This document shows positions 48,577 to 60,952 of a stretch of DNA of 64,000 nucleotides, in pieces. Made by a program: the position numbers and the translations under genes. Origin of the DNA: Streptomyces sp. CB09001 (GTDB taxonomy: Bacteria > Actinomycetota > Actinomycetes > Streptomycetales > Streptomycetaceae); assembly GCF_003369795.1 (NCBI RefSeq), contig NZ_CP026730.1, positions 7,059,001-7,123,000 of the forward strand, given 5' to 3'. Under the pieces are notes generated by a model. The model worked only from the letters and a program-made list of their open reading frames with translations, had not been told where the DNA came from and did not search any database. The number at the start of each line of letters is the position of its first letter. Position 1 is the first letter of the stretch.

Positions 48577-49938
48577 TCAGTCTCCTCTCACGGCGAGTCG
48601 TTCGATCGCCGCCATGGGTACGGGAAGCCAGTCGGGGCGGTGCCGGGCCTCGTACAGCACCTCATACACGGCACGGTCGGTCTCGTAGGCGCGCAGCAGG
48701 CCGTGCTTCTTACGGGGGTCCCACCCGGCGCGGGCGGCGTAGCCCGCGCAGAACGCCTCCCGGCAGCGGCGCGCCCACTCCGGGCGCCACGGCCGGCGCT
48801 GCCGGGCTGCGTAGTCGAAGGAACGCAGCATCCCCGCGATGTCCCGCACGGGGGAGTGGGCGCTGCGCCGCTCGGCCAGTGGACGCGAGGGCTCGCCCTC
48901 GAAGTCGATGACGAACCAGTCCCGGCCGGCCCGCAGCACCTGACCGAGGTGCAGGTCGCCGTGGATGCGCTGGGCGGGCGGTCCCGAGTCGCAGGTGGAC
49001 AATGCCGCGAAGGCCGCCCGCAGGCCGGGGACGAAGGGCTGCAGCGCCGGTACGCAGTGCGCCGCCGCGGTCAGCCGCTCGGTCATCGCCGCCGCCGTGC
49101 GGCCGTTCTCGCCGGGAGCGCCGACCGGGAAGGCGGAGGCCAGCGCGAGGTGCACGTCACCCATCGCCTGCCCCAGCTCGTGGGCCCGCACGGTGAACTC
49201 GTCCCCGGCGGCGAGCGCGTTGAGGGACAGGGTCCAGCCGTCGGAGGCGCCGTGCAGGAACGGCTGGAGCACGCCGAGCGTCGCCCCGTACGGATGGGTC
49301 GTGCGCATCCAGGCCACCGGCGCCGGCACCCGGCCGCAGCCCTGCCGGGCCAGCGCGTCCGGCACCTCCAGGTCGGGGTTGACGCCGGGCTGGATGCGGC
49401 GGAACAGCTTCAGGATGAACTCGTCGCCGTAGATCAGCGAGGAGTTGGACTGCTCGGCGTCCAGCAGCCGCGGCGCGAGACCGCCGGGCACCGGCCGCGC
49501 GGGGTCGGCCTCGAAGCGCAGGGGGCCCGCCTTGCCCGGGTGCCGGAGCCGTTCCAGGAGCAGCTGGGCGGTCCGGGGGTCGTGCAGCGCGTCGTAGACC
49601 GTCCGCCCGGCCAGCGGCCCGTCCTGCACCTGCCCGATGACGGCCCGGCCCAGCCGCGGCGCGGGCTGCTCGCGCACGCCGAGGAGCAGCTGGTAGCAGT
49701 CCCCGGCCGGGGGAACGCCGCCCGGGGAGGGCACGGAGCCCTGCCCGGTGTGCACCAGGAGGTGCAGACAGCCCGGGAACAGTTCGGTCATCGACAGCAG
49801 ACCCAGCTCGGCCACGGGCCGGTCCTTGCCCGCGAACCAGCGCTGGCGCGGCAGCCACTGGCGCAGCAACTCGCCGAGCGACGCCATCGGCTCGGCGAGC
49901 TGCCTGCGTCTGGGGCGCAGGGGTGCGGTCTTCGGCAT
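48577..49938 (-). CDS. mak: Maltokinase (maltose 1-phosphate forming)
   Basis: The 453-residue kinase makes maltose 1-phosphate from maltose and ATP, the feed for GlgE. The catalytic loop is IHGDLHLGQVL and the metal site FVIDFEGEPSRP, in the aminoglycoside phosphotransferase fold, with WLPRQRWFAGKDRP at the N-terminus typical of Mak. It lies between treS and glgB. In mycobacteria Mak and TreS form a complex; the separate genes here could make the same assembly. Confidence 0.93.
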   Translation of the reverse strand: MPKTAPLRPRRRQLAEPMASLGELLRQWLPRQRWFAGKDRPVAELGLLSMTELFPGCLHLLVHTGQGSVPSPGGVPPAGDCYQLLLGVREQPAPRLGRAVIGQVQDGPLAGRTVYDALHDPRTAQLLLERLRHPGKAGPLRFEADPARPVPGGLAPRLLDAEQSNSSLIYGDEFILKLFRRIQPGVNPDLEVPDALARQGCGRVPAPVAWMRTTHPYGATLGVLQPFLHGASDGWTLSLNALAAGDEFTVRAHELGQAMGDVHLALASAFPVGAPGENGRTAAAMTERLTAAAHCVPALQPFVPGLRAAFAALSTCDSGPPAQRIHGDLHLGQVLRAGRDWFVIDFEGEPSRPLAERRSAHSPVRDIAGMLRSFDYAARQRRPWRPEWARRCREAFCAGYAARAGWDPRKKHGLLRAYETDRAVYEVLYEARHRPDWLPVPMAAIERLAVRGD

Positions 49939-49966
49939 GGTGACGCGTCCTTTCCTCGGCCCACGC

Positions 49967-51681
<1,715 letters not shown>

Positions 51682-51685
<4 letters not shown>

Positions 51686-53685
51686 GAGGCTCCTGACCCT
51701 CCGTTCTGCGGCGCGGCGGCAGCGGACGGACGCCGGACGTGGAAGACGTGGGCAGGAGCCCGGCCGGGCTCGAGCCGCACGTAGTTCGTCCGGCCCCAGT
51801 GGTAGGTCCGGCCGGTGAGTTCGTCGTGGACCGGCACGGAGGCGTGCCGGTCCAGGCCGAGCTGCGGCATGTCGAGCGAGATCGTGGCCTCCTGGGTGCG
51901 ATGCGGATCGAGGTTGGCGACCACCAGGACGACGTCGTCTCCCACGCGCTTGCTGTACGCGATGAGCGCGTCGTTGTCGGTGTGGTGGAAGCGGAGGTTC
52001 CTGAGCCGGTGCAGCGCGGGGTGCTCGCGCCGGATGGTGTTGAGCTTGGTGATGAGGGGGGCGATGGTGGTGCCCTCGCGGGCGGCGGTGGTCCAGTCGC
52101 GGGGTTTGAGCTGGTACTTCTCGCTGTCGAGGTATTCCTCGCTGCCTTCGCGCAGGGGGGTGTTCTCGCAGAGTTCGTAGCCGCTGTAGATGCCCCAGGT
52201 GGGGGAGAGGGTGGCGGCGAGGACGGCGCGGACCTCGAAGGCGGGGCGGCCGCCGTGCTGGAGGTAGGCGTGCAGGATGTCGGGGGTGTTGGCGAAGAGG
52301 TTGGGCCGCATGTACGCCGCCGCCTCGCCGGACAGTTCCTCCAGGTACTCGGTGAGTTCCTGTTTGGTGTTGCGCCAGGTGAAGTAGGTGTAGGACTGCT
52401 GGAAGCCGATCTGGGCGAGGGCCGCCATCATCGCGGGGCGGGTGAAGGCCTCGGCGAGGAAGATGACGTCGGGGTCGGTGGTGTTGATGTCGGCGATGAC
52501 GCGTTCCCAGAAGGCGACGGGTTTGGTGTGGGGGTTGTCGACGCGGAAGATGCGTACGCCGTGGTCCATCCAGTGGCGCAGGATCCGTACGGTCTCGGTG
52601 TGGAGTCCGTCGGGGTCGGTGTCGAAGGCGATGGGGTAGATGTCCTGGTATTTCTTGGGCGGGTTCTCGGCGTGGGCGATGGTGCCGTCGGGGCGGTGGT
52701 GGAACCACTCGGGGTGTTTGTGGACCCAGGGGTGGTCGGGGGAGCACTGGAGGGCGAAGTCGAGGGCGATCTCCAGGCCCAGTTTCCGGGCTTCGCGCAC
52801 GAAGTGGTCGAAGTCGTCGAGGGTGCCGAGGGCGGGGTGGACGGTGTCGTGGCCGCCTTCGGGGGAGCCGATGGCCCAGGGGACGCCGACGTCGTCGGGG
52901 GTGGCGGAGAGGGTGTTGTTGCGGCCTTTGCGGTGGGTGGTGCCGATGGGGTGGACCGGGGGGAGGTAGACGACGTCGAAGCCCATGGCGGCGATGGCGG
53001 GCAGGCGGCGGGCGGCGGTGCGGAAGGTGCCGTGCGGGGTGTCGGGGGTGCCTTCGGAGCGGGGGAAGAACTCGTACCAGGCGCCGTAGAGGGCGCGTTC
53101 GCGTTCGACGAGCAGGGGCAGCGGGTCGGAGGAGGTGAGCAGGTCGCGCAGGGGGTGGCGGGCCAGGACCGCGTCCACCTGGGGCGTCAACGCCGCCGCC
53201 AGCCGGGTGGCCACGGGCAGCGCGTCGTCGAGCAGAGCGGTCGCGACGCTCAGCAGCACGTCCCGACCGGAGCCCTTCGGCACTCCCGCGGCGGCCCGCC
53301 GGTACAGCTCGGCCCCCTCCTCGAGCACGAGACCGGCGTCGATACCGGCCGGGACCTTGATCCGCGCGGTGTGCCGCCAGGTGGCGACGGGGTCGCTCCA
53401 CGCCTCCACCCGGTACGTCCAGTTGCCCGGCGCGTCCGGGGTGACCTCGGCGCCCCAGCGGTCGGTGCCCGGGGCCAGCTCCCGCATCGGCGTCCAGGGT
53501 CCCGGCCGGCCCTCGGGATCCTTGAGCACGACGTTGGCGGCCACGGCGTCGTGCCCCTCCCGGAACACGGTGGCGGTGACCTCGAACGTCTCTCCCGTCA
53601 CCGCCTTCGCCGGACGCCTGCCGTACTCCACCACCGGCTGGACATCCCGGACCGGGATACGTCCGATCCCCACGGTCGCGCTCAT
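51682..53685 (-). CDS. glgE: Alpha-1,4-glucan:maltose-1-phosphate maltosyltransferase
   Basis: The 667-residue GH13_3 enzyme extends glucan with maltose from maltose 1-phosphate. The nucleophile Asp is in RIFRVDNPHTKP and the acid/base Glu in FLAEAFTRP, in the same positions as in characterised Streptomyces GlgE. The N-terminal beta domain begins GRIPVRDVQPVVEYGRRPAK. I give the ATG at 53685; the in-frame ATG at 53691 (4 bases after GGAGG) is equally possible. It is first of the operon with treS, mak and glgB. Confidence 0.95.
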
Positions 53686-53753
53686 CCGCATCTCACCTCC
53701 GCCGTGCTCGTGGCCGGGCGCGGGGCCCGGCCGGTTGGGTTGGGCCGATCGGG

Positions 53754-54026
53754 TCAGGCCGCGCCGGAGGGGGCCTTGTGCCCCGCCGGCGCGAGCCGCT
53801 CCGGCTGTTCCTGCGCATGGGTGACCAGGTGCGTCCGCAGATACCGTTCGGCGGCGTCCGCCGCCTCGCGTGCGCACCGCTTCCCCATCAGCACGCAGAG
53901 GGTGTATCCGGAGTCCTCGAAGGTGGTCCGGACGGTGACGTCCGTCGGGGACGCCAGCATCGAGCGTTCCCAGGCGCGGTAATGCCGCAGCTGCCGGGCG
54001 ACTTCGCTCTTCGCGGGGAGCAGCAT
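53754..54026 (-). CDS. DUF5133 protein, second copy
   Basis: The 90-residue protein has the DUF5133 core (DSGYTLCVLMGKRCAREAADAAERYLR in two parts, GYTLCVLMGKR and EAADAAERYLR) with an N-terminal helix MLLPAKSEVARQLRHYR. It parallels the copy at 25526. The ATG at 54026 has GGAAGG 8 bases upstream. It is 69 bases before glgE and on the same strand, so it may be the first gene of that operon. Confidence 0.75.
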   Translation of the reverse strand: MLLPAKSEVARQLRHYRAWERSMLASPTDVTVRTTFEDSGYTLCVLMGKRCAREAADAAERYLRTHLVTHAQEQPERLAPAGHKAPSGAA

Positions 54027-54363
54027 GGCCGGTCACCTTCCGGACGGTCCGGTGGTACGGACGATCGGGTTCTGGACGATCGGGATCTGAGCGTTCGGGA
54101 TCTCAGCGTTCGGGATCTGGACGATCGAGTTCTTCACACATGGTGCACGGGTGGTCACGCCCCGTCTTGTTGGATCTTCAACCGCTTTTCGTCGCCCGTT
54201 CCCGCCCGGATTCCGGCCCCGAACTGCTCGTGTTGCACGAATGGACTACCGCTCCCACTCTGGAGTGACTCAGAAGCGATCAGCGCTCACGCTTCGTGAT
54301 CGGGGAGCCCGTCCCCCAAGGGACGAGGAGGAGCGAGAGCCTTCGCGGTGAGGAGCCACGACG
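54027..54363. other. Intergenic region, 337 bases, with 15-bp repeats
   Basis: It separates the leftward DUF5133/glgE unit from the rightward HATPase/glgX unit and must hold both promoters. A five-copy 15-bp tandem repeat lies at 54061-54135. No SigB-type GGGTAY element is found. The rest is without recognised features. Confidence 0.6.
54061..54135. repeat. Five-copy 15-bp tandem repeat
   Basis: Units ACGATCGGGTTCTGG, ACGATCGGGATCTGA, GCGTTCGGGATCTCA, GCGTTCGGGATCTGG and ACGATCGAGTTCTTC lie in tandem without gaps. The shared core is TCGGGATCT. The 15-base period is one and a half helical turns. It is non-coding as far as I can tell. Confidence 0.7.
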
Positions 54364-54875
54364 ATGAAGACCGCAGTGCCCTGCTACTACCACCTCGACG
54401 TGGAAGTGAGCCCGGAACGGGTCGGACAGGTCAGGCGCATCCTGGCCGCTCACCTCCGGTTCTGGAACCTGGAGAACCTCGTCGAACCCGTCTGCTCGGG
54501 CGCCGAGATGCTGCTGCTGGCGATCGACGAGCACGCGAGCGACAAGAACACGTCGATCGAGATGTGGTGGAACCACCAGCACCTCATCACGGCCGTAGGG
54601 GGCAACGACCAGGCGCTCCGTCCCGACCACGACCTGCGCACCTGTCTGCAGCACCTCGCCGCCAACAGTGACGGCTGGGGCTGCTGCGCCACCGACACCG
54701 GAGCCAAGGTCATCTGGTTCTCGCGCCGCGCCCGGGCCGGCGAACGCGTCCCGCTGGTGGCGACCGAGCCCGAGCCGATCACCCAGGAGGGGCTGGAAGT
54801 GCCGCGCGAGATCATGCCGGTGGCGCAGGCGGCCGGCTGGGCACGTACGGGCAGCGGCGTTCTGGAGGAGGCCCG

Positions 54876-54879
<4 letters not shown>
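54364..54879 (+). CDS. Degenerate HATPase-like protein coupled to glgX
   Basis: The 171-residue protein has the overall pattern of RsbW-type HATPase proteins (VSPERVGQVRRILAAHLRFW, CSGAEMLLLAIDEHAS) but the conserved N-box Asn is missing (AEMLLLAIDEHA in place of the usual E-x-x-x-N) and the DxGxG glycine box reads VGGNDQ. It probably binds no ATP. The tail after residue 130 is extended and Pro/Glu-rich. Its stop overlaps the start of glgX by 4 bases (GTGA), so the two are made together, which suggests a regulatory or scaffold role for glucan metabolism. Confidence 0.75.
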
Positions 54880-57023
<2,144 letters not shown>

Positions 57024-57033
57024 GCCGGTGAGA

Positions 57034-57837
57034 TCAGCTGCCGAGGCGGCGCGCGGTCACCGTGAACTGCGCGCCGTCGGCGTCCCGGAGCACCGCCTCG
57101 TCCGGGCTCAGCGAGAGCACGCTGCCGCCGTGCCGCTCCGCGGTACGGGCGCAGGCCGTGACGTCCTCGACCGCGAAGTGGACCTGCCAGTGCGGCCGGA
57201 CGGCCGGGTCCGGAGCCGCTCCCAGCGCTCCCGACTCGATGCGGGCCACGACCTCGCCCTCGTGGCGCAGGACCACCTCGTCACCCTCGTACCGGACCTC
57301 GCAGCAGCCCTGCCCCGACGCCCACTCGAAGATCTCGCCGTAGAAGATCGCGGCGTCGAAGGCGTCACGGGTGTGCAGCCGGATGAAGGCGGGGCGCTTG
57401 GTGCGCCAGGCGTCCCAGTCCGCGAACAGCTCGCCCTCCCAGATGCCGAACGTCGCGCCGTCCCGGTCGGCGAGCAGGGCCGCCCGCCCCGGCGGCAGGG
57501 AGATCGGCCCGACCGCGGCGGTGCCGCCGCGCTCCTGCACGCGCGACACGGCCTCGTCGGCACTGCGCACGGCGAAGTACGGCGTCCACGCCACCGCCAT
57601 CTGCCACATGGCGGCGACGGCGGCGATCCCGGCCACCGGCACCCCGTCGGCCAGGGCCATCCGGAAGGGTTCGCCCAGCCGGGCGGGCCGCCACCGCCAG
57701 CCCAGCACCGCCGAGTAGAACTCCTCGGTGGCCTTCAGATCACGGCTGGTGAGGCTCACCCAGCAGGGTGCCCCGTACACGGAGTGCGTGGACAGGAGAC
57801 TTTCCCCACGGGTGGAGGAGGTCGTGTCGTGGTTCAT
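57034..57837 (-). CDS. VOC-family (glyoxalase/bleomycin resistance-like) protein, two domains
   Basis: The 267-residue protein has two vicinal-oxygen-chelate half-domains (about 20-140 and 140-260): GAPCWVSLTSRDLKATEEFY, then FYSAVLGW and later WQVHFAVEDVTACARTAERHG. VOC proteins bind metals for isomerase, dioxygenase or drug-binding functions; which applies is not clear. The ATG at 57837 gives MNHDTTSSTRGE; an ATG at 57882 would add 15 unconserved residues. A near-ideal SigB-type promoter lies 84 to 107 bases upstream, so it is a likely stress-sigma target. Confidence 0.85.
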   Translation of the reverse strand: MNHDTTSSTRGESLLSTHSVYGAPCWVSLTSRDLKATEEFYSAVLGWRWRPARLGEPFRMALADGVPVAGIAAVAAMWQMAVAWTPYFAVRSADEAVSRVQERGGTAAVGPISLPPGRAALLADRDGATFGIWEGELFADWDAWRTKRPAFIRLHTRDAFDAAIFYGEIFEWASGQGCCEVRYEGDEVVLRHEGEVVARIESGALGAAPDPAVRPHWQVHFAVEDVTACARTAERHGGSVLSLSPDEAVLRDADGAQFTVTARRLGS

Positions 57838-57920
57838 GGCAGTCGTGTCCTGGTCTCGTCCACCGGCAGCCACCGGCTCCACACCAGTGTCCGGCCGGGA
57901 GTGCGGCGGGCGCCTGGCGA

Positions 57921-57944
57921 GTACCCCGCAGGTGGCGCCGAAAC
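57921..57944 (-). promoter_or_regulatory. SigB-type promoter of the VOC gene
   Basis: On the minus strand GTTT, a 14-base spacer and GGGTAC match the Streptomyces SigB consensus GNNT-N14-16-GGGTAY at all specified bases. It leaves a leader of about 75 bases before the VOC start at 57837. It is the best such site I found in the window. Confidence 0.65.
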
Positions 57945-58013
57945 GGTGGCGCGCCCGCCCCGGACGGCCCAGTGGCGCGGCAGCGCGGGGCCGGCCGGGA
58001 CGGAGGCCCGGAG

Positions 58014-58355
58014 ATGACCGTGCCCCCCAGCGACGTGGACCAGATCTTCCGGCTGCAGGAGGAGGTCCGGCAGCTCAAGGAGGCGGTCGTCTCGCACGCC
58101 GTCGTCGACCAGGCCATCGGGGTGGTCATCGCCCTCGGCGGGGTGACGCCGGACGAGGGGTGGATCGTCCTGAAGGAAATTTCCCAGCATACGAACATCA
58201 AACTCCGCAATGTGGCGGAAGCGATACTCATCTGGGGGCGCGCCGGAGTGATACCGACGGAGATCCTGGCCGCCCTGGAGGACCGCCTGGGGCGGCCCGG
58301 GCTCAGCGGGCCTCCGCCAGGATCTCCTCGCGTATCCGGTCGAAGCAGCCGGTGA
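58014..58355 (+). CDS. ANTAR-domain protein, 3' overlap with sigma gene
   Basis: The 113-residue protein has a short coiled coil (VDQIFRLQEEVRQLKEAVV) and an ANTAR-type three-helix domain (VDQAIGVVIALGGVTPDEGW, then ISQHTNIKLRNVAEAILIW). ANTAR proteins bind hairpin pairs in mRNA leaders to prevent termination. The C-terminal 40 residues are Pro/Gly-rich, and the gene overlaps the convergent sigma gene by 53 bases, so the two mRNAs are complementary at their 3' ends. A GGAGG just before the ATG at 58014 supports the start. Confidence 0.75.
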   Translation: MTVPPSDVDQIFRLQEEVRQLKEAVVSHAVVDQAIGVVIALGGVTPDEGWIVLKEISQHTNIKLRNVAEAILIWGRAGVIPTEILAALEDRLGRPGLSGPPPGSPRVSGRSSR

Positions 58356-59094
58356 GCAGCCGGGAGACGTGCATCTGGGAGATGCCGAGCTGCTGGGCGA
58401 TGCGGCTCTGCGTCATCCCGCCGAAGAAGCGCAGGTAGAGGATGGTGCGTTCGCGCTCGGGCAGCGCCTCCAGACAGGGCCGGACGGCCACCCGGTCCAC
58501 CACCGCGTCGAAGGCGGGATCGGGGCCGCCCAGCGCGTCGCCGAGGGCGTACCCGTCGGTGCCGGGCATCTCCGCCTCCAGCGACAGGGCCGAGAAGCAC
58601 TCCAGGGCCTCCATGCCGGTGCGTACCTCGACGGTGGTCAGCTGCGCGTGCTCGGCGATCTCCTCGACGGTCGGGGCGCGCCCCGGCGTGGTCTGCGCCA
58701 GCTCCTTCGCCGATCTGCGGACCCGGTTGCGCAGGTCCTGGATCCGGCGCGGCACGTGCAGCGTCCACATGTGGTCGCGGAAGTGCCGTTTGATCTCGCC
58801 GGTCACGGTCGGCACGGCGTACGCCTCGAAGGCGTGGCCGCGTTCCGGGTCGTAGTGGTCGACGGCCTTGACCAGGCCGAGGGCCGCCACCTGATAGAGA
58901 TCCTCCAGGTTCTCGCCGCGGCCCCGGAAGCGGACGGCGATCCGCTCCGCCATGGGCAGCCAGACCCGGATCAGTTCGTCCCGCAGCGCCTTGCGCTCCG
59001 GTCCCTCGGGCAGCCCGGCGAGCCGTTCGAACGCCGCGGCCGTGTCGGGGGCGTCGTCGTGCGGGTGGGGCTGGGTTCTGCCGGCGACACGCAT
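58303..59094 (-). CDS. RNA polymerase sigma factor, SigB/SigF/SigG family (second copy)
   Basis: The 263-residue sigma factor parallels the one at 24598. It has region 2 (LIRVWLPMAERIAVRFRGRG, DLYQVAALGLVKAVDHYDPE, YAVPTVTGEIKRHFRD) and region 4 (ERERTILYLRFFGGMTQSR, then IAQQLGISQMHVSRLLTG). It ends in EEILAEAR. The start is the ATG at 59094, with GGAGG 8 bases upstream and a GTG directly before it. From memory it has the position of SigG in S. coelicolor. No partner anti-sigma is adjacent; the HATPase proteins elsewhere in the window are candidates. Confidence 0.93.
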   Translation of the reverse strand: MRVAGRTQPHPHDDAPDTAAAFERLAGLPEGPERKALRDELIRVWLPMAERIAVRFRGRGENLEDLYQVAALGLVKAVDHYDPERGHAFEAYAVPTVTGEIKRHFRDHMWTLHVPRRIQDLRNRVRRSAKELAQTTPGRAPTVEEIAEHAQLTTVEVRTGMEALECFSALSLEAEMPGTDGYALGDALGGPDPAFDAVVDRVAVRPCLEALPERERTILYLRFFGGMTQSRIAQQLGISQMHVSRLLTGCFDRIREEILAEAR

Positions 59095-59397
59095 CACGCG
59101 CACCTCCCTCAGCAGGGGTGCTGGCAAGTCCTCGTATATATGGATACTGAGCGCGAATCCCCCGAACGGCCACTCGAACGGCTGCGTACCGGTGACCGGT
59201 GCGGCCGCCCCGTCGCGGGACGTGATGTGCGGCACGCTCCCGGTGATCGCGCGGACCGGCGCCGGCGGATCGTCCCTGGGCAGCGCTTGATCGCCGATCA
59301 AAAGGGACGAAGCCCCTGGCCACAGCGCATTCCGCTCATTTGACAGTGCGCTGAGCGTACGGATAGGAAGCAGCGTCGAGAGGTCGAGAGGGGCACC
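59095..59397. other. Intergenic region, 303 bases
   Basis: It separates the leftward sigma gene from the rightward gene at 59398. It contains the promoter at 59340-59369 for the latter. I found no SigB-type site for the sigma gene. A TTGATC-GATCAA dyad (TTGATCGCCGATCAA) near 59287-59301 is too short to assign. Confidence 0.5.
59340..59369 (+). promoter_or_regulatory. Housekeeping-sigma-like promoter
   Basis: TTGACA and TAGGAA are 18 bases apart, a good match to the HrdB consensus TTGACA-N16-18-TANNNT (the last base of the -10 differs). It leaves a leader of about 20 bases before the GTG at 59398, with GAGAGGGG upstream of the start. Confidence 0.55.
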
Positions 59398-59922
59398 GTG
59401 TACGAGCCGAACGTGGTCGGGGACTGGCAGGAGTACGACGAGCACGCCGGCCTGCGGGTCCGCGTCCACCGTCTTGAGCCGGCCGAGCCGCCCCGTGGCC
59501 GCGACGACGCCGCCGAGGGGCTGACGTACTTCCGGGTCCGGGTGACCGTCGAGAACCGGGGCGGGCGGCACCTCGGCATCCATCTGGAGGACGGCCAGAT
59601 CGACGTGCGGATCGGCCCCGACGGGGAGAGCGCCTTCCTCGACTGGCGCAACTCCCAGTTCATCGAGGGCTTCGACGTCTACCCGCTGCGCCGGGCCACC
59701 GCAGTGCTCTACGCGGCCGGGCCGGAGGCGAGCCTGAGCCAGGTCGACGTCCAGGTGCAGCTGAGGGTGGACGAGGAGTGGGCCGACCGCCGGCTGTGGA
59801 GCGGTGCTCTCGGCCTGCCCGACGGCGCCGGCGCCGCCCCGTGCGGCGGGGTGCGGGAGGACGGCCTCGTACACCAGGTGAGCGCGTTCCTGCGGGGCCA
59901 GTCGGAGGAGGGCTCCGCCTGA
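59398..59922 (+). CDS. Hypothetical cytosolic protein
   Basis: The 174-residue protein starts with GTG at 59398 (MYEPNVVGDWQEYDEHAGLR). It seems beta-rich, with a middle like an immunoglobulin-type or DUF4352-like strand pattern: LTYFRVRVTVENRGGRHLGI, and VDVQVQLRVDEEWADRRLW. No signal peptide, membrane helix or catalytic motif is seen. I do not recognise a family. A clear promoter and ribosome site support expression. It is convergent with hemC, 18 bases apart. Confidence 0.65.
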   Translation: MYEPNVVGDWQEYDEHAGLRVRVHRLEPAEPPRGRDDAAEGLTYFRVRVTVENRGGRHLGIHLEDGQIDVRIGPDGESAFLDWRNSQFIEGFDVYPLRRATAVLYAAGPEASLSQVDVQVQLRVDEEWADRRLWSGALGLPDGAGAAPCGGVREDGLVHQVSAFLRGQSEEGSA

Positions 59923-59928
59923 CCCGCC

Positions 59929-59940
59929 GGGCGGCCGCCC
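59929..59940. terminator. 12-bp palindrome at the end of convergent genes
   Basis: GGGCGGCCGCCC, a perfect palindrome, fills the space between the 59398 gene's stop and the end of hemC at 59941. It could form a short stem in both transcripts. Confidence 0.25.
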
Positions 59941-60876
59941 TCAGTGCGCGATGCCGTCGATGATCTCCCGGGCGCCCTGCCGCAGCAGGGCCACCGCCAC
60001 CGACGTGCCCAAGGTCGCCGGATCCAGGCGGCCGGCCCACTCGTGCGCGTTCAGCCGGACCTTGCCGTCGGGGGTGAACACGCAGGCCCGCAGCGAGAGT
60101 TCACCGCTGCGGTCCACGTGCGCGTGTCCGGCGATCGGGCTGTTGCAGTGCCCCTGCAGGACGTGCAGGAACATGCGCTCCGCCGTCGCCTCCCGGTGCG
60201 TGCGCGGGTCGCCGAGGGCGCTGACCGCCTCGATCAGCGCACCGTCGCCCTCGCGGCACTGCAGGGCGAGGATGCCCGCGCCGATCGGCGGCATCATCGT
60301 CTCGGGGGAGAGGACCTCGCTGATCACGTCGGCCCGGCCGATGCGCTCCAGTCCGGAGACGGCGAGCAGCAGCGCGTCCGCCTCGCCCGCGGCGAGCTTC
60401 GCCAGCCGCCGGTTGGCGTTGCCGCGGAAGGGAACGCACCGCAGGTGCGGGTGGGTGGCGGCCAGCTGCGCGACACGGCGCACGGAGGACGTGCCGACGC
60501 GCGTCCCGTCCGGCAGCTCGTCCAGGGTGAGCCCGCCCGGGTGGACGAGCGCGTCGCGCACGTCGTCCCGCTTCAGGAACGCGGCGAAGACCGTACCGGC
60601 GGGCAGCGGCCGGTCGGCCGGCACGTCCTTGACGCAGTGCACCGCGAGATCGGCCTCGCCCGACAGCAGGGCGGCGTCGACCTCCTTGGTGAACGCGCCC
60701 TTGCCCTCCACCTGGGACAGGTCCCCGAGCCACTTGTCGCCGGTGGTCCGCACCGGTACGACCTCGGTGCGGACGCCGGGGTGGAGGGCGGTCAACTCGG
60801 CCCGGACGCGCTCGACCTGAGCCAGCGCCATGGGGGAGTCGCGGGAGACGATGCGGATGAGCTCGGGGGCGGACAT
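59941..60876 (-). CDS. hemC: Hydroxymethylbilane synthase (extra copy, outside a hem cluster)
   Basis: The 311-residue enzyme polymerises four porphobilinogen units in tetrapyrrole synthesis. The cofactor cysteine is in LQGHCNSPIAGHA and active-site parts are RTTGDKW, VHCVKDVP, GTSSVRRVAQL and FRGNANRRLAKL. It is standard length. No hemA, hemB, hemD or hemL lies next to it, so this is probably a second copy. The start is an ATG at 60876 (MSAPELIRIVSRDSPMALAQ). Confidence 0.93.
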   Translation of the reverse strand: MSAPELIRIVSRDSPMALAQVERVRAELTALHPGVRTEVVPVRTTGDKWLGDLSQVEGKGAFTKEVDAALLSGEADLAVHCVKDVPADRPLPAGTVFAAFLKRDDVRDALVHPGGLTLDELPDGTRVGTSSVRRVAQLAATHPHLRCVPFRGNANRRLAKLAAGEADALLLAVSGLERIGRADVISEVLSPETMMPPIGAGILALQCREGDGALIEAVSALGDPRTHREATAERMFLHVLQGHCNSPIAGHAHVDRSGELSLRACVFTPDGKVRLNAHEWAGRLDPATLGTSVAVALLRQGAREIIDGIAH

Positions 60877-60952
60877 GCGGACACGATAGTGCTCCGGGGG
60901 AGCCCGGACCGACCGCTTCGCCCGACCGGCCCACTGTCCGCCCCCGGCAGGG

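Noticed and set aside
54027..54140. Protein-coding reading of the 15-bp repeats as a pentapeptide-repeat protein
   Set aside because: Both strands give repeating five-residue units simply because the repeat is 15 bases; there is no start, ribosome site or family match.
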